64,000 nucleotides of DNA from Antilocapra americana (taxonomy: Eukaryota > Chordata > Mammalia > Artiodactyla > Antilocapridae). Position 1 is the stretch's first letter. The number at the start of each line of letters is the position of its first letter. The translations under genes and the position numbers were made by a program. Positions 34,371-46,385 of the stretch are shown piece by piece. The stretch lies in assembly GCA_007570785.1 (NCBI GenBank), contig ML664161.1:4771910-4835909 (forward strand), in the 5' to 3' direction. The notes under the pieces were generated by a model. The model was not told the DNA's origin and made no database searches. It was given only the letters and a program-made list of their open reading frames with translations.

Positions 34371-35259
34371 GACATTCTTTTTACTTGCCAAACAAGTTAA
34401 TTCTTCTCACTCACATTATTTTTAGTGGATGGGGGTCTTAGGTGAGGTTCTGATACTTTGGCCTAAGGAGCTCATTGGTATACCCACCAGTATCTGACCA
34501 CATCATCTGATTTGCATGTAGCCCAGAAGACTTAAAGAAGACAACCTGAACCTAGTTTCTATTGAGGAACAGGAGAGTCTAGACCAGGGAGAATCCCAGA
34601 AGAATTCCTGAAAGAATGATCCCTGTAAATAAGGAAAGGCCCTGGCCTGATAGCCCAGATTCAGCTATGTAGTCTGTCCCAGGGAAAATTGCAGCAAACT
34701 GGAAGTGAGGGTGAAGTAGCCAGGAGGTGGGTCTGTGTGGAAAGTCAGTAGGAATGCTCTCAGTAGAGACCTAAAAACTTCCCCACTGGGCAACTTTATT
34801 CGTCTTCTCCAAAAGAAGAAAGCGAAGAGTATAATCTAATCAACTGGAAAGAAAGGTAAATTAGACTCTGATACTGGGTGGGAAAACAGACAAGAGACTA
34901 GATTATCCAGAGATACCAGAGGTCAAGTACAGATCAGGACCAAGATGAGAGAGCTGAGGAAAGCCTGAGCCAGGCAGCCTGGAGCTGTGTACATGAGCAA
35001 CTAGCTCACAGCAAGAGCGGATGCTTGAGCAGAGAAAAGGCAGATTCATCCAAAGGCATTCAAACTGAGTTTGAAGAGTATTTTGGGTTCACCCAAAAGA
35101 GAGATTCAAAAGGACTAGAAATGCTAAGAAAAGCCTAGAAAATTATACAATTTTATAGATAGCTACTGATTGATGCAGCAGCCTTAGGCATAAATAAACT
35201 GCAAAATGAACTCATGAGAGAAATTGAGAGTACCTATTACTATGAAGCAATATCACTGT
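34371..35259. other. No gene recognised
   Basis: Purine-rich and less AT-rich than its surroundings, but without a supported exon or named repeat. Confidence 0.4.
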
Positions 35260-35470
35260 GTACACTGTGTAAAACGTTTCTTCATATATGATCATATGTA
35301 ACCTTCACAATTTGTCCCAGAGGTAATATTATTTCCATTACATGGCTCAGGAAACTGAGACTGAGAGGTTAGAGGGACTTCCTTGATATAACCCAGCTAG
35401 CAAATGCAATTGCCAGCTCAATCCCAGGTCTTACAACCCTCAAGTCAATGGTTTTGCTGCATCACCTCTA
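35260..35470 (+). repeat. MIR SINE
   Basis: tatgtaaccttcacaatttg, ttatttccattacatggctc, aggaaactgagactgagagg and cccagctagcaaatgcaatt follow the MIR core in plus orientation. Confidence 0.78.
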
Positions 35471-35799
35471 GTCTTCACAGCTTTTGGTATGAATCTACCA
35501 GGACCCAATTTTATAGACATTCATCAGGAGCCCAACAGGCTTTTTTACCGCTCACAGTGGATTTCACAACAGACCCGTTAAAAAAATGATCACATGCTGC
35601 CTGGAAGGCAAGATTACATTCACCTGGGGCCTAGAACTAAAATTCGTCCTCCTCATCCCAATACATGTTAAGCCTGGACATTGCCATTCCCTACTGACAT
35701 ATAATCTCAATAGCAGAAGCCTTTCAAACTTATAAAAGTATAGTCTCTGGAGAGATATAGTTCCCATTAGGGTGACTAGGGAAGCAGAGAGAGAGGTAC

Positions 35800-35985
35800 A
35801 TGTGTGTGGTCGGTGTTGTATATGTGCATGTGTGCAATTGCTCAGTTGTGTCTGACTCTTTTGTGATGCCATGGACTGTAGCCCACTGGGCTCCTCTGTC
35901 CATGGGATTTCCCAGGGAAGAACACTGGCATGGGTTTGCTACTTCCTTCTTAGGGGATCTTCCCGACCCAGGGACTCAAGATTAA
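35800..35985 (-). repeat. Bov-tA SINE, head truncated
   Basis: Reverse: gctcagttgtgtctgactct ... ctctgtccatgggatttccc ... gatcttcccgacccagggac, ending before the gccacctgggaagcc head. Confidence 0.88.
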
Positions 35986-36575
35986 ATGTGGGGGAATAGA
36001 TCTTCTTATTCTCTAGTCTCTTGGACTGAATAAAAAATAGAACTAAGATTTGCTTCAAAATCTGTAGACAACAGTATTTGTGCTCTAATATGGATCATTA
36101 AGGTGGGATCTGGCACCTGATACCTGCACTATCCTCCACTAAAATGCCATTTTTAAAGCTTCTGTTGCATTATACCAAGATATCTCAAAAGACTAAATGC
36201 ATCACTTTTTGGTGACAGAGTCAAATGGTGCACTCAAATGTAAAATTTGCTCTTCCTGGAAGAGAACAAAAGAGATACATATTTTAGATGTTTAAATTAC
36301 AGTCATCTACAGCAGTACCATCAATACCCCAATCACTACCACCATCATCATCATTAGGGACCACTGAGGCACATATGACAGAGAGGAAAAATAATTTAAA
36401 ATAATTTAATAATTTAATATAACAAAAAAAGTTTAGGCTTCTTTTCTTTTTTAGCAACATAATGTAATCAATATTAAATGACACATTCTTTATGCTATTT
36501 TAATATTTCTAGAAATTAAAGAGAGGGGAACCAAGCAAGAAAGAACAAAGGCCAAGGTGAATAGAGCAAGAGTAA
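35986..36575. other. No gene recognised
   Basis: Unassigned DNA; an AT-rich core at 36390-36430. Confidence 0.4.
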
Positions 36576-36790
36576 TTTCTTATGAGACTTTCCTGGTGGC
36601 TTGGTAGTAAAGAATCTGCCTGCCAATGCAGGAGATGCAGGTTTGATCCCTGGAGAAGGAAATGGCAACCCACTCCAATATTGTTGCCTGGGAAAGACCA
36701 TGGACAGAAGAGCATGGCGGGCTACAGTCCATGGGGTTGCTGAAGAATTGGACATGACTTAGGGACTAAACAACAACAGTTTCTTATGAG
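36576..36790 (+). repeat. Bov-tA SINE with 11-bp target duplications
   Basis: The SINE at 36587-36779 is flanked by TTTCTTATGAG at 36576-36586 and 36780-36790. A short internal deletion removes part of the region after gatccctgg. Confidence 0.92.
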
Positions 36791-37435
36791 GTAGATATGT
36801 ATCCATAGCCTAAAACAAACACACTCCATTCCTCATTTTTCATCTTTATAACCTATGGAAATTTCATTTAGATGATATGCTTTATCAAGGTCATCACATA
36901 CTTCATAGAAAATTGTTCAATTACAAGACATGCTGTAACAATCTATAGAAACTTTGCTGTTCTCAGCTTCTAGTTTCCATTTTGGGCTTGGGTCTCATCT
37001 TCCACTGGAAAACATGTTGCATTTGTTCCTTGCATGGAAAATCTAACCTCATGTAAAATATCTCATATATTAGACAAAGAAACAATATCATGTTGGTATC
37101 TTGTTGATGATCTATAAAATGTTGAGACCAAATCTGGTTCCCTACATTATAAAGCATTGAGTTTATTCCATAACTCAAGCTTTCTTGGCAGAACTTTGCC
37201 CATGGGTAACCATGGAGCATATATACAGTAAGCTTCCTTACTATCATAAAATACAAGGAGTCCTAGAATTTAACATATTTGCCTTTGTGTTATTCACAGT
37301 TTTTACTCATTAGCTTGCTGGTTAGTTTAGCTGAATTTTTTCTCCTTGATGTAAAAAAAAACCCTAGTGTTCTCTTCTGTTTCCAAAAGTGTGTCCTGGT
37401 GTGATATTCAGTTAACCCTTAGCAAAGCCCCTAAC
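36791..37435. other. No gene recognised
   Basis: Unassigned, AT-rich DNA. Confidence 0.4.
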
Positions 37436-37602
37436 CTCACCTCAGAACTTTTTCTTAGTAAAGCTAAGGATATCATTTATTGCAAAGGGGTTTTTAAAAT
37501 ATAAAATCTGAATGTTTCAGTATCTCCAGATTCTGTACTTAAAAAACCTTTTTTGTAATAAATGATATCCTTTGTTTTACTAAAGAAAAGCTCTGAGGTG
37601 AG
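37436..37602. repeat. Long imperfect foldback (about 60-bp arms)
   Basis: Left arm 37436-37495 (ctcacctcagaactttttct ... aaggatatcatttattgcaa) and right arm 37541-37602 are reverse complements over about 60 bp with roughly 85% identity; the loop is about 45 nt. The core AAGGATATCATTTATT is exact in both arms. It could be a MITE-like element or a hairpin-forming transcript source. A Bov-tA SINE abuts the right arm. Confidence 0.85.
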
Positions 37603-37815
37603 ATTAAGTTCCCAGTGGCTTAGTGGTAAAGAATCTGCCTGCCAATGTAGGAAGACGTGGGAGAGGTAGGTTTGATCCCTGGGTCTGGATGATCCCCTGG
37701 AGGAGAAAATGGCGACTCACTCTGGTATTCTGGCCCAGAGAATTCCATGGAAGAGCCTGTCAGGCTACAGTTTATGGGATCACAAAGAGTTGGACATGAC
37801 TAAGCAACTTCCCAG
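37603..37815 (+). repeat. Bov-tA SINE
   Basis: gttcccagtggcttagtggt ... ggaggagaaaatggcgactc ... gttggacatgactaagcaac in plus orientation, directly next to the foldback. Confidence 0.88.
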
Positions 37816-38668
37816 AACACACATCAGTATTTCCTTTTCTCATTTTGATGAGAAAAACATTACCTTCTTAAAGGGTTTTAAAGAAAGATCACACAAGACT
37901 CCTTCACAGAAGAGAGGGAAAGGTGCGGGCAGCCTTGGATTTCAAAGAGGAAGGTATTTAAGGGTTTTGTGAGAATTAGCACATGCCTCACTTCCTCACA
38001 GCTACCATGGAAGGTAGCAGAACTGCAGGATGCATGATTTAACAATGAACTCAGGGAGACAAAATCCAAGACATCAAGGCTCTAAACTTGGCAAAGTCTG
38101 TGCTGTCAGAGCTTGGCAGGGAGGCAGCCCAGCAGATTGCCTCCAAGGCAGCATGCAAATCTATCAGGAGAAGAAACCAGAGACTCTCTGCCAAATTGTC
38201 TGGACCTCATTAGATTCCCAGGACCTTTACACATCCTGGCAAAGGAGAGAGGAGGTCAGTGATGAATAATATTTCCTACTATTTGGGCCAGATAGGGGTT
38301 CAGAGCAGAAATGTGACTTAGAGAAATGAAGAGCTATTGAATCTGCAAATTAATATCCACCACAATATCTATATAGTAACAGCTAGCAAACAAATTTCAT
38401 ATTCAAGAGATTTAGAAGACCTTTTTAATGCTATTGGCTATGTGACAAGTGATCTCAACACATTCAACTCCTAGACAGATCTTCATGGTATTCATTCAAT
38501 TATTTGCTCCATTCACCAAAATAAATCAAATTTTTTTCTATGTTTCGGAACTGTTTTAGGTGCCATGGATACAGCTGGGAACAAAAGAGAGAGACAGTAG
38601 CTGTTGTGCCCCATGGAACTTTTAGCCATTTAGACAATAAACTAGGTAGGCACAACCTGTAGTATCTT
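37816..38668. other. No gene recognised
   Basis: An open plus-strand stretch (38030-38269) lacks splice support and any known motif. Confidence 0.4.
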
Positions 38669-38887
38669 GCATGCTAAGTTGCTTCGGTCATGTCTGATTC
38701 TTTGCGACCCCATGGACTGTAGCCTGCCAGGCTCCTCTGTCCCTGGGATTCTCCAAGCAAGAATACTGGAGTGGGTTGCTGTGCCCTTCTCCAGAGGATC
38801 TTCCCACACCAGGGATTGAATGTGTGTTTCTTATGTCTCTTGAATTGGCAGGCAGGTTCTTTACCACTAGTGCCACCTGGGAAGCCC
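38669..38887 (-). repeat. Bov-tA SINE
   Basis: Reverse: tgcttcggtcatgtctgatt ... ccaagcaagaatactggagt ... tgccacctgggaagccctgt. Confidence 0.9.
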
Positions 38888-39309
38888 TGTGGCTTACAGA
38901 GTCATAGCCCTAAGGAAAAAAATAAAGCTCTAAAGAGAAACCTGAATTGTTGAGTATAGTCTTCAATTTTAGAGGGGGTAATCAGGGAGGGAGTCACTTA
39001 AAAGGAGACATCTGAACAAGGCCCTGAAGGAGGTGGGCAACATGGATGTGTGGAGGGAAAGTATTTGAGGCACAAGGAATAGCACATAGCAATCCTGTAT
39101 TTGGGGAGATGTTTGCCATGTTGGAGGAAATGGGAAAAGGCCACTGTGACTGAAACAGAATGAATAAGGCAAGAGAAACCAAAGATGAAACCCAAGAGGC
39201 AGTGAAGGTCAAAACATGCAGGGCTTTGTAAGCCAGTGTAGTTCCTGGCTTTCATTCCGAGTGACGTGGGGATGATTGGAGGCGAGTGCATGGAGGAGTG
39301 ACATGATTT

Positions 39310-39920
39310 GACATGTATTTTTTTTTTTATTTTTAACATTTTCTTTACTTTATTGTGTTGGTTTTGCCATACAGTAACATGAAACCGCCATGGATCTACA
39401 CATGCTCCCCCNNNNNNNNNNNNNNNNNNNNNNNNNNNNNNNNNNNNNNNNNNNNNNNNNNNNNNNNNNNNNNNNNNNNNNNNNNNNNNNNNNNNNNNNN
39501 NNNNNNNNNNNNNNNNNNNNNNNNNNNNNNNNNNNNNNNNNNNNNNNNNNNNNNNNNNNNNNNNNNNNNNNNNNNNNNNNNNNNNNNNNNNNNNNNNNNN
39601 NNNNNNNNNNNNNNNNNNNNNNNNNNNNNNNNNNNNNNNNNNNNNNNNNNNNNNNNNNNNNNNNNNNNNNNNNNNNNNNNNNNNNNNNNNNNNNNNNNNN
39701 NNNNNNNNNNNNNNNNNNNNNNNNNNNNNNNNNNNNNNNNNNNNNNNNNNNNNNNNNNNNNNNNNNNNNNNNNNNNNNNNNNNNNNNNNNNNNNNNNNNN
39801 NNNNNNNNNNNTGAAGGCTGTCTTTTCACCTTGCTTACAGTTTCCTTTGTTGTGCAGAAGCTTTTAATTTTAATTAGGTCCTATTTGTTTATTCGTGCTT
39901 TTATTTCCGACATGTATTTT
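39310..39920 (-). mobile_element. Truncated bovine L1 with 12-bp target duplications, containing an assembly gap
   Basis: GACATGTATTTT at 39310-39321 and again at 39909-39920 bounds a reverse L1. The 3' UTR is on the left (poly-T, ttattgtgttggttttgcca) and ORF2 C-terminal sequence on the right (gaaggctgtcttttcacctt ... aattaggtcctatttgttta). The middle is unsequenced. Confidence 0.9.
39412..39811. other. Assembly gap (400 N)
   Basis: Exactly 400 N, inside the L1. By comparison with the complete copy at 62300-63412 about 0.95 kb should separate the two flanks, so the gap length is probably nominal. Confidence 0.97.
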
Positions 39921-40514
39921 AAAAGATCATTCTGGTGACTGCAAACAGGTGTGCTGTTTTTCCAGCAAAATCCAGTTGCATGGATTTAAGGTGAAGTAAT
40001 CACATGATGAAAGGAAGCTTCACTATTTAATTCCTCTTCTTTCTTGGTGTAGTATTAAATTCATTCTTCTTCCAGTCTGGTCAACCAATACTGCCATTAT
40101 TAGCAGACACAAAAACCACAATCTGTATTGTTGACAGGAGTGAATGATGGAAGGCTTCCTAAAAAACAACTGTATCTATACTTTTTAATTGGTTTTTCAA
40201 GGACTTGGCTCTGACAGAACTGCTACTTTGGGACAATGGCAGCTCCAGACAATGCCCTGGAAGGAAACGTGCCTCTATGTCACAGTGTTAATAGTATCTG
40301 CTGATGTATGAGAGTACAGCTCACTAATTTCTCCTCTCTTATTAGTACTACAGCTACCAACACAAAGTAGTTAGTAGTAAAACTACTAACACAAAGGAAC
40401 AAATTATCAAAATAAATCTAGTATTTTTATTCCCCCTTTTTCTTTCTTTGGTAAGTAGTCACAAATGTAGGTATTTAATTTCATTAATTGTATTTCTCAA
40501 TAATATTTCTCAAA

Positions 40515-40893
40515 TTTTTTTGTGGGGAGCAGCTAAAGGAATGCTAAAGGGAAATACATTGCAATAAGTTCATTTATTAAAAAGAAAGAAAGATCTAAAA
40601 TCAATAACTTAAGCATCTCAAGAAGCTAGTAAAATGAGGATAAACTAAACACAAGGCAGATAGAACAAAAGAAACAATTAAGATCAGAGCAGAAATCAAT
40701 GATATGCAAAATAGAAAATAATAAAGAGAAACAAAGAAACCCAAAAGTTGGTTCTTTGAAATGTTGAACAAAATTGATAAAGCTTTAGGTAGATTTATCC
40801 AAGAATAAAAGTGAGAAGACATAAATTACCAAAATCAGGAATGAATGAAAAGACATCACTGGAGACCTACAAAAATTAAAAATAATGTGAGGA
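40515..40893 (+). mobile_element. Old L1 ORF2 fragment, left part of a nest
   Basis: gctaaagggaaatacattgc, ttggttctttgaaatgttga, gaacaaaattgataaagctt and atgaaaagacatcactggag are from an old L1 ORF2 region upstream of RT. The element resumes at 44262. Confidence 0.75.
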
Positions 40894-41590
40894 CAGATCA
40901 AACAATGTGATACACCATATTAACAAATTGAAAGATAAAAACCATATGATAATCTCAATAGATGCAGATAAAGTCTTTGGCAAAATTCAGCACTCATTTA
41001 TGATTAAAACTTCAAAAAATGGGCATAGAAGGAACCTACTTCAACAAAGTGAAGGCCATATATGATAACCCTACAGCAAACATTATTCTTAATGGTGAAA
41101 AACTGATAGCATCCCCCTTAAGATCAGGAACAAGACAAGCGTGTCTATTTTCACCACTATTATTCAACATAGTTCTGGAAGTCCTCACTACAGCAGAGAA
41201 GAAAAAGAAATAAAAGGAATCCAGATTGGAAAAGAAGTAAAGTTCTCACTGTTTGCAGATGACATGATACTGTACATATAAAACCCTAGAGATACTATCA
41301 GAAAATTACTAGAGCTAGCCAGTGAATTTAGCAAAGTTGTAGGATGTGAAATCAATACACAGAAATCACTTGCGTTTCTATATACTAACAATGAAAAATC
41401 AGAAAGAGAAATTAAGGAATTAATCCCATTCATCATTGCAACAAAAAGAATAAAATATCTAGGAATAAACTTACCTAAGGAGAAAAAATAACTGTACACA
41501 GAAAATTATAAGACACTAATGAAAGAAGTCAAAGGCAACATAGACAGATGAAGAGATATTCCATGTTCCTGGGTAGGAAGAATCAATATT

Positions 41591-42547
41591 GTGAAAATGA
41601 CTATAATACCAAATACAATCTACAGATTCATTGTGATCCCTATCAAATTACCAATGGCATTTTTCATAGAACTAGAACAAAAAATTTCACAGTTCATATG
41701 GAAACACAAAAGACCCCAAATAGCCAAAGAAGTCTTGAGAAAAAAGAATGGAGCTGGAGGAATCAGGCTTCATGACTTCAGATTATACTATAAAGCTACA
41801 GTCATCAAGACAGTATGGTATTGGCACAAAAACAGAAATATAGAACAATGGAACAAGATAGAAAGCCCAGGAATAAACCCATGCACCTATGGGTACCTTA
41901 TTTTTGACAAAGGATGCAAGAATATGCAATGGGGCAAAGACAGCCTCTTCAATAAATGGTTCTGGGAAAACTGGACATCTACATGTAAAAGAATGAAATT
42001 AGAACACTTCCTAACACCATACACAAAGATAAACTCAAAATGGATTAAAGACCTGAATGTAAGACCAGAAACTATAAAACTCTTAGAGGAAAACATAGGC
42101 AGAACACTCGATGACATAAATCAAAGCAAGATCCTCTATGACCCACCTCTTAGAATAATGGAAATAAAAACAAAAGTAAACAAGTGGGATCTGATTAAAC
42201 TTAAAAGCTTTTGCATAGCAAAGGAAACTATAAGAAAGGTGAAAATACAACCCTCAGAATGGGAGAGAATAACAGCAAATGAAACAACCGACAAAGGATT
42301 AATTTCCAAAATATACAAGCAGCTCATACAACTCAATAACAGAAAAACAAACAACCCAATCAAAAAATGGGGAAAAGACCTAAACAGACATTTCTCCAAA
42401 GAAGACATACAGATGGCCAACAAACATTTGAAAAGTTGCTCAACATCTCTCATTATTAGAGAAATGCAAATCAAAACTACAATGAGATATCACCTCACAC
42501 CAGTCAGAATGGCCATCATCAAAAAGTCCACAAACAATAAATGCTAG
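41591..42547 (+). pseudogene. L1 ORF2 C-terminal remnant
   Basis: A 318-codon open stretch homologous to the post-RT part of L1 ORF2, from the region after the FADD motif to [13 protein letters not shown], where it stops just before the zinc-knuckle-like CWRGCG segment. Upstream stops at 41281 and 41489 and an earlier 5' truncation make it a pseudogene. Confidence 0.88.
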
Positions 42548-43248
42548 AGAGGGTGTGGAGAAAAGAGAATACTTTTGCATTGTTGGTGGGGATATAAATT
42601 GATACAATCACTATGGAAGACACTATGGAGATTTCTTTTAAAAACTAGCAATAAAGCTACCATGTGACCCAGCAATCCCACTCCTAGGCATATACCTTGA
42701 GGAAACCAAATTTGAAAAAGACACATGTATCCCATTATTCATTGCACCACTATTTACAATAGCTACAACATGGAAGCAACCTAAATGTCCATCCACAGAT
42801 GAATGGATAAAAATGTTGTGGTACATATGCACAATGGAATATTACTCGGCCATAAAAAGGAACACATTTGAGTCAGTTTTAATGAGGCAGATGAACCTAG
42901 AACCTATTAAACAGAGTGAAGCAAGTTAGAAAGAGAAAGATAAACATTGTATTCTAACACATATATATGGAATCTATAAAAATGGTACTGAAGAATTTAT
43001 TTACAGGGCAGCAATGGAGGAGCAGACATAGAGAATAGAATTATGGACACAGGGAGAGGGGAGAAGAGGGTGAGATGTATGGAAAGAATAACATGGAAAC
43101 TTACATTACCATATGTAAGATAGATAGCCAACAGAAATTTGCTGTATGTCTCAGGAAACTCAAACATGGGCTATGTATCAACCTAGAGGTGTAGGATGGG
43201 GAGGGAGATAGGAGGGAGGTTCAAAACGGAGGGAATATATGTATTAGT

Positions 43249-44159
43249 TCAGTTCAGTTGCTCAGTAGTGTCCAACTCTTTGTGACCCCATGAACTGCAG
43301 CACGCCCGGCCTCCCTGTCCATCACCAACTCCCGGAGTCTACCTAAACCCATGTCCATTGAGTTGGTGATACCAACCAACCATCTCATCCTCTGTTGTCC
43401 CCTTCTCCTCCTGCCTCAATCTTTCCCAGCATCAGGGTCTTTTCCAATGAGTCAACTCTTCTCATAAGGTGGCCAAAGTATTGGAGTTTCAGCTTCAACA
43501 TCAGTCCTTCCAATGAACACCCAGGACTGATCTTTAGGATGGACTGGTTGGATCTCCTTGCAGTCCAAGGGACTCTCAAGGCTCTTCTCCAACACCACAG
43601 CTCAAAAGCATCAATTCTTCAGTGCTCAGCTTTCTTTAGAGTCCAATTCTCACATCCATACATGATTACTGGAAAAACCATAGACGTGACTAGATGGACC
43701 TTTGTTGGCAAAGTAATGTCTCTGCTTTTTAATATGCTGTCTATGTTGGTCATAACTTTCCTTCCAAGGAGTAAGCATCTTTTAATTTCATTGCTGCAAT
43801 CACCATATGAAGTGATTTTGGAGCCCCCCAAAATAAAGCCTGACACTATTTCCATTGTTTCTTCATCTAAGAAGTGATGGGACCAGATGCCATGATCTTA
43901 GTTTTCTGAATGTTGAGCTTTAAGCCAACTTTTTCATTCTCCTCTTTCACTTTCATCAAGAGGCTCTTTAGTTCTTCACTTTCTGCCATAAGGGTGGTGT
44001 CACCTGTATATCTGAGGTTATTGATATTTCTCCTGGCAATCTTGATTTCAGCTTGTGCTTCCTCCAGCCCAGTGTTTCTCATGATGTAGTCTGCATATAA
44101 GTTAAATAAGCAGGGTGACAATATACAGCCTTGATGTACTCCTTTTCCTATTTGGAACC
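43249..44159 (-). mobile_element. BovB LINE fragment inserted in an L1
   Basis: Reverse BovB 3' end (gttcagttcagttgctcagt at the left), truncated within RT on the right ([20 protein letters not shown]). The catalytic box reads Tyr-Thr-Gly-Asp instead of Tyr-Ala-Asp-Asp. Confidence 0.9.
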
Positions 44160-44261
44160 TATGACTCATTCATGTTGAGGTTTGACAGAAAACAACAAAA
44201 TTATGTAAAGCAATTATCCTTCAATTAAAAAATAAATTAAAAAATATTGTAAAGAAATGAG

Positions 44262-44535
44262 CAACTGTATGCACTAAATTAGACAATTTAGATGAAATGG
44301 GTAAATTCATTAGAGAGACACAAATCATCAAAATACAGTCAAGAAGAAACAATGAGTCAGAGAAGGCTTTAACAAGAAATTAAAATAATAAACAATTTTT
44401 CTCACAAAGAAAATCCCAGGTCTAGATTGCTTTACAGTTGAATTCAATTAAATATTTAAGGAAGAATAATGCCAATCCTTCACCAATTCTTTCTGAAAAT
44501 AGAAGAGGAAAAAAAAAACACTTTACTCAATGCAG
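44262..44535 (+). mobile_element. Old L1 ORF2 fragment, right part of the nest
   Basis: caactgtatgcactaaatta, aaatcccaggtctagattgc and ccaattctttctgaaaatag continue the old L1 ORF2 after 40893, showing that the younger L1 landed inside it. Confidence 0.75.
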
Positions 44536-44544
44536 GGACTGCTC

Positions 44545-45066
44545 AGTCAGTGCTGTGCTTAGTTGCCCAGTTGTGTCTGACTTTTTGTGACCCCCATGGA
44601 CTGTAGCCCACCAGGCTCCTCTGTCCATGGGGATTCTCCAGGCAAGAGTAACGAGAACCCAACATGCGAGACAGCAAAAGGAACTCAGATGGTATAGAAT
44701 AGACTTGTGGGCTTTGTGGATGAGGGTAAGGGTGGGATGATATGGGAGAAGGGCATTGAAACAAGTTAATTATCATATGTCTAATCAATCGCCAGCCCAG
44801 GATTGATGCTCGGGGCTGGTGCAGCGAGATTTCCCGGGGGGGAGAGAGGAGGGAGGGGGGTTCTGGAGGGGGAGCATATGTAAACCCATGGTGATATCAT
44901 GACATTGTATGGCAAAAACAATAAAAAAATAAATTAAAAAAAAAAAAAGAATACAGGAGTGGGTTGCCATGCCTTCCCCCATGGGATCTTCCAAACCCAG
45001 GAATTGAACTGGGGTTTCCTGAACTGCAGGTAGATTCTTTACCAGCTGAGCCACCAGGGAAACCCA
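44545..45066 (-). repeat. Bov-tA SINE split by an L1 tail
   Basis: Left half 44545-44650 (cagttgtgtctgactttttg ... ttctccaggcaagagta) and right half 44951-45066 (gaatacaggagtgggttgcc ... gagccaccagggaaaccc) are one SINE; the interval is L1. Confidence 0.9.
44651..44950 (+). mobile_element. Bovine L1 3' end inserted in a SINE
   Basis: acgagaacccaacatgcgag ... gggagcatatgtaaacccat plus A-tail, nearly the same as 63130-63412. The flanks AAGAGTA and AAGAATA look like a short target duplication. Confidence 0.9.
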
Positions 45067-46186
45067 GTAAGGATACATCTCAATGTTGACCAAGGGACTA
45101 CATCACCACTTAATATATAAACGCCTCTCCAAAGAGCATCAATATCATCAGTGTCACGAAGAAAATACACTTCCACAGAGGGAAGTGGCTCTCAAATATC
45201 AGTGATAATAATGTATCATCTGGGTGGGTATAATTTCTGTTCACTCAATAGTTACTTCATGGAACAGAGTGATGCTCAATATAATTTGTATATTAGAACA
45301 GCTACAGTACCTCAAAACATAGTTCATAGTCAACAAAATCTGAGAATATCTTCTAAAACTGTTTATTTCCATGAAGTTGCACTATAATTTTTTGAATTCG
45401 CTTTCGTTCGACTTCAAGGAATTCTACAATAGGAAAGGAGACATATCCAGTATTTTTGCAATACAGATTTTTGCCAAAGGCAATTTTGCTGTGCAACTAA
45501 TTGGCTGAAAGGCAATTTTCTCATTAAAGATAAAATAACAGTTGACAGTTTGGTTTCAAATGGTTGACATTTTGATTTAATTTTTCCATTGACAAGGCAC
45601 TCTTATTTTTATGTTGTATAAATCGTAGGCCTCCTAATGGTCTATACAGTGACAAGGAAATATGGCAGTTTTAAAATAGTAGATAATAAAAATATGTATA
45701 TGGACTTGGAAAAAAATATGGAGATAAATAAAATAACTGGCAGTGTAAAGCCAGATTGCATATTTACTAAAACATGATAACACATTAGTTTGAAGATCCT
45801 TCGGTGACCACAGTAATCCTTCCCACCCTCAAAATCCAAGTTTACCAAGCTATGGCAAATATAAAAGATGTCAGTGGTAATTCACAACAGTGTTCAAGAG
45901 CATTAATTATCCATTATCTTAGCTACAACAATTCAACAGCAGCTTGTCTTCTAATGCCGTCTTTTCCAAATTCATCATGCAATATTATAAATTGGAGACA
46001 AGCAAAGACTTAAGTTCTATCATGATTCTGATGCAGACAGAATTTTAGTATTTGGCACGGTTTCAGGCTTGGAGAATTTGGTGAAATATAAGGACTAGGC
46101 TTGTGATAGAACATTTAAATGTAGTCCAGATATGTACTTCCAGTTACAGACATTACATATATTGATGAGAAATAACAGCATCTTTC
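45067..46186. other. No gene recognised
   Basis: AT-rich unique-looking DNA. Confidence 0.4.
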
Positions 46187-46385
46187 TCTTCCCTTGTGGC
46201 TCAGCTGTTAAGGAATCTGCCTGCAATGCAGGAGACCTGGGTTTGATCCCCGGGTTGGGAAGATCCCCTGGAGAATGGAAAGGCTACTCATTCCAGTATT
46301 CTGGCCTAGAGAATTCCATGGATTGTATAGCCCATGGGGTCGCAAAGAGTCAGACACAACTAAGCGACTTTCATTTTCACTTTTC
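46187..46385 (+). repeat. Bov-tA SINE
   Basis: cccttgtggctcagctgtta ... gttgggaagatcccctggag ... gtcagacacaactaagcgac, one of the better-preserved copies. TTTCTCT occurs on both sides. Confidence 0.92.

Larger units (their letters stand above)
38990..39960 (+). repeat. Old mammalian interspersed repeat split by an L1
   Basis: acaaggccctgaaggaggtg, gcagggctttgtaagccagt and ggagtgacatgatttgacat before the L1, and aaaagatcattctggtgact after it, form a continuous old repeat interrupted by the insertion at 39322-39908. I recognise the phrase pattern but not the family name. Confidence 0.4.
40894..44261 (+). mobile_element. Ruminant L1 (older than the bovine-type copy), interrupted by BovB
   Basis: Parts 40894-43248 and 44160-44261. 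It begins inside ORF2 RT, keeps FADDMILYI but then a stop, and holds a 318-codon open frame (41591-42547) covering the ORF2 C-terminal half ([25 protein letters not shown]). The 3' UTR (atgttgaggtttgacagaaa, caattatccttcaattaaaa) continues after the BovB insertion. Inactive. Confidence 0.85.

Noticed and set aside
40200..40315. Plus-strand segment with two overlapping open frames after tggtttttcaag
   Set aside because: AAG acceptor is poor and both frames lack homology or a partner exon.
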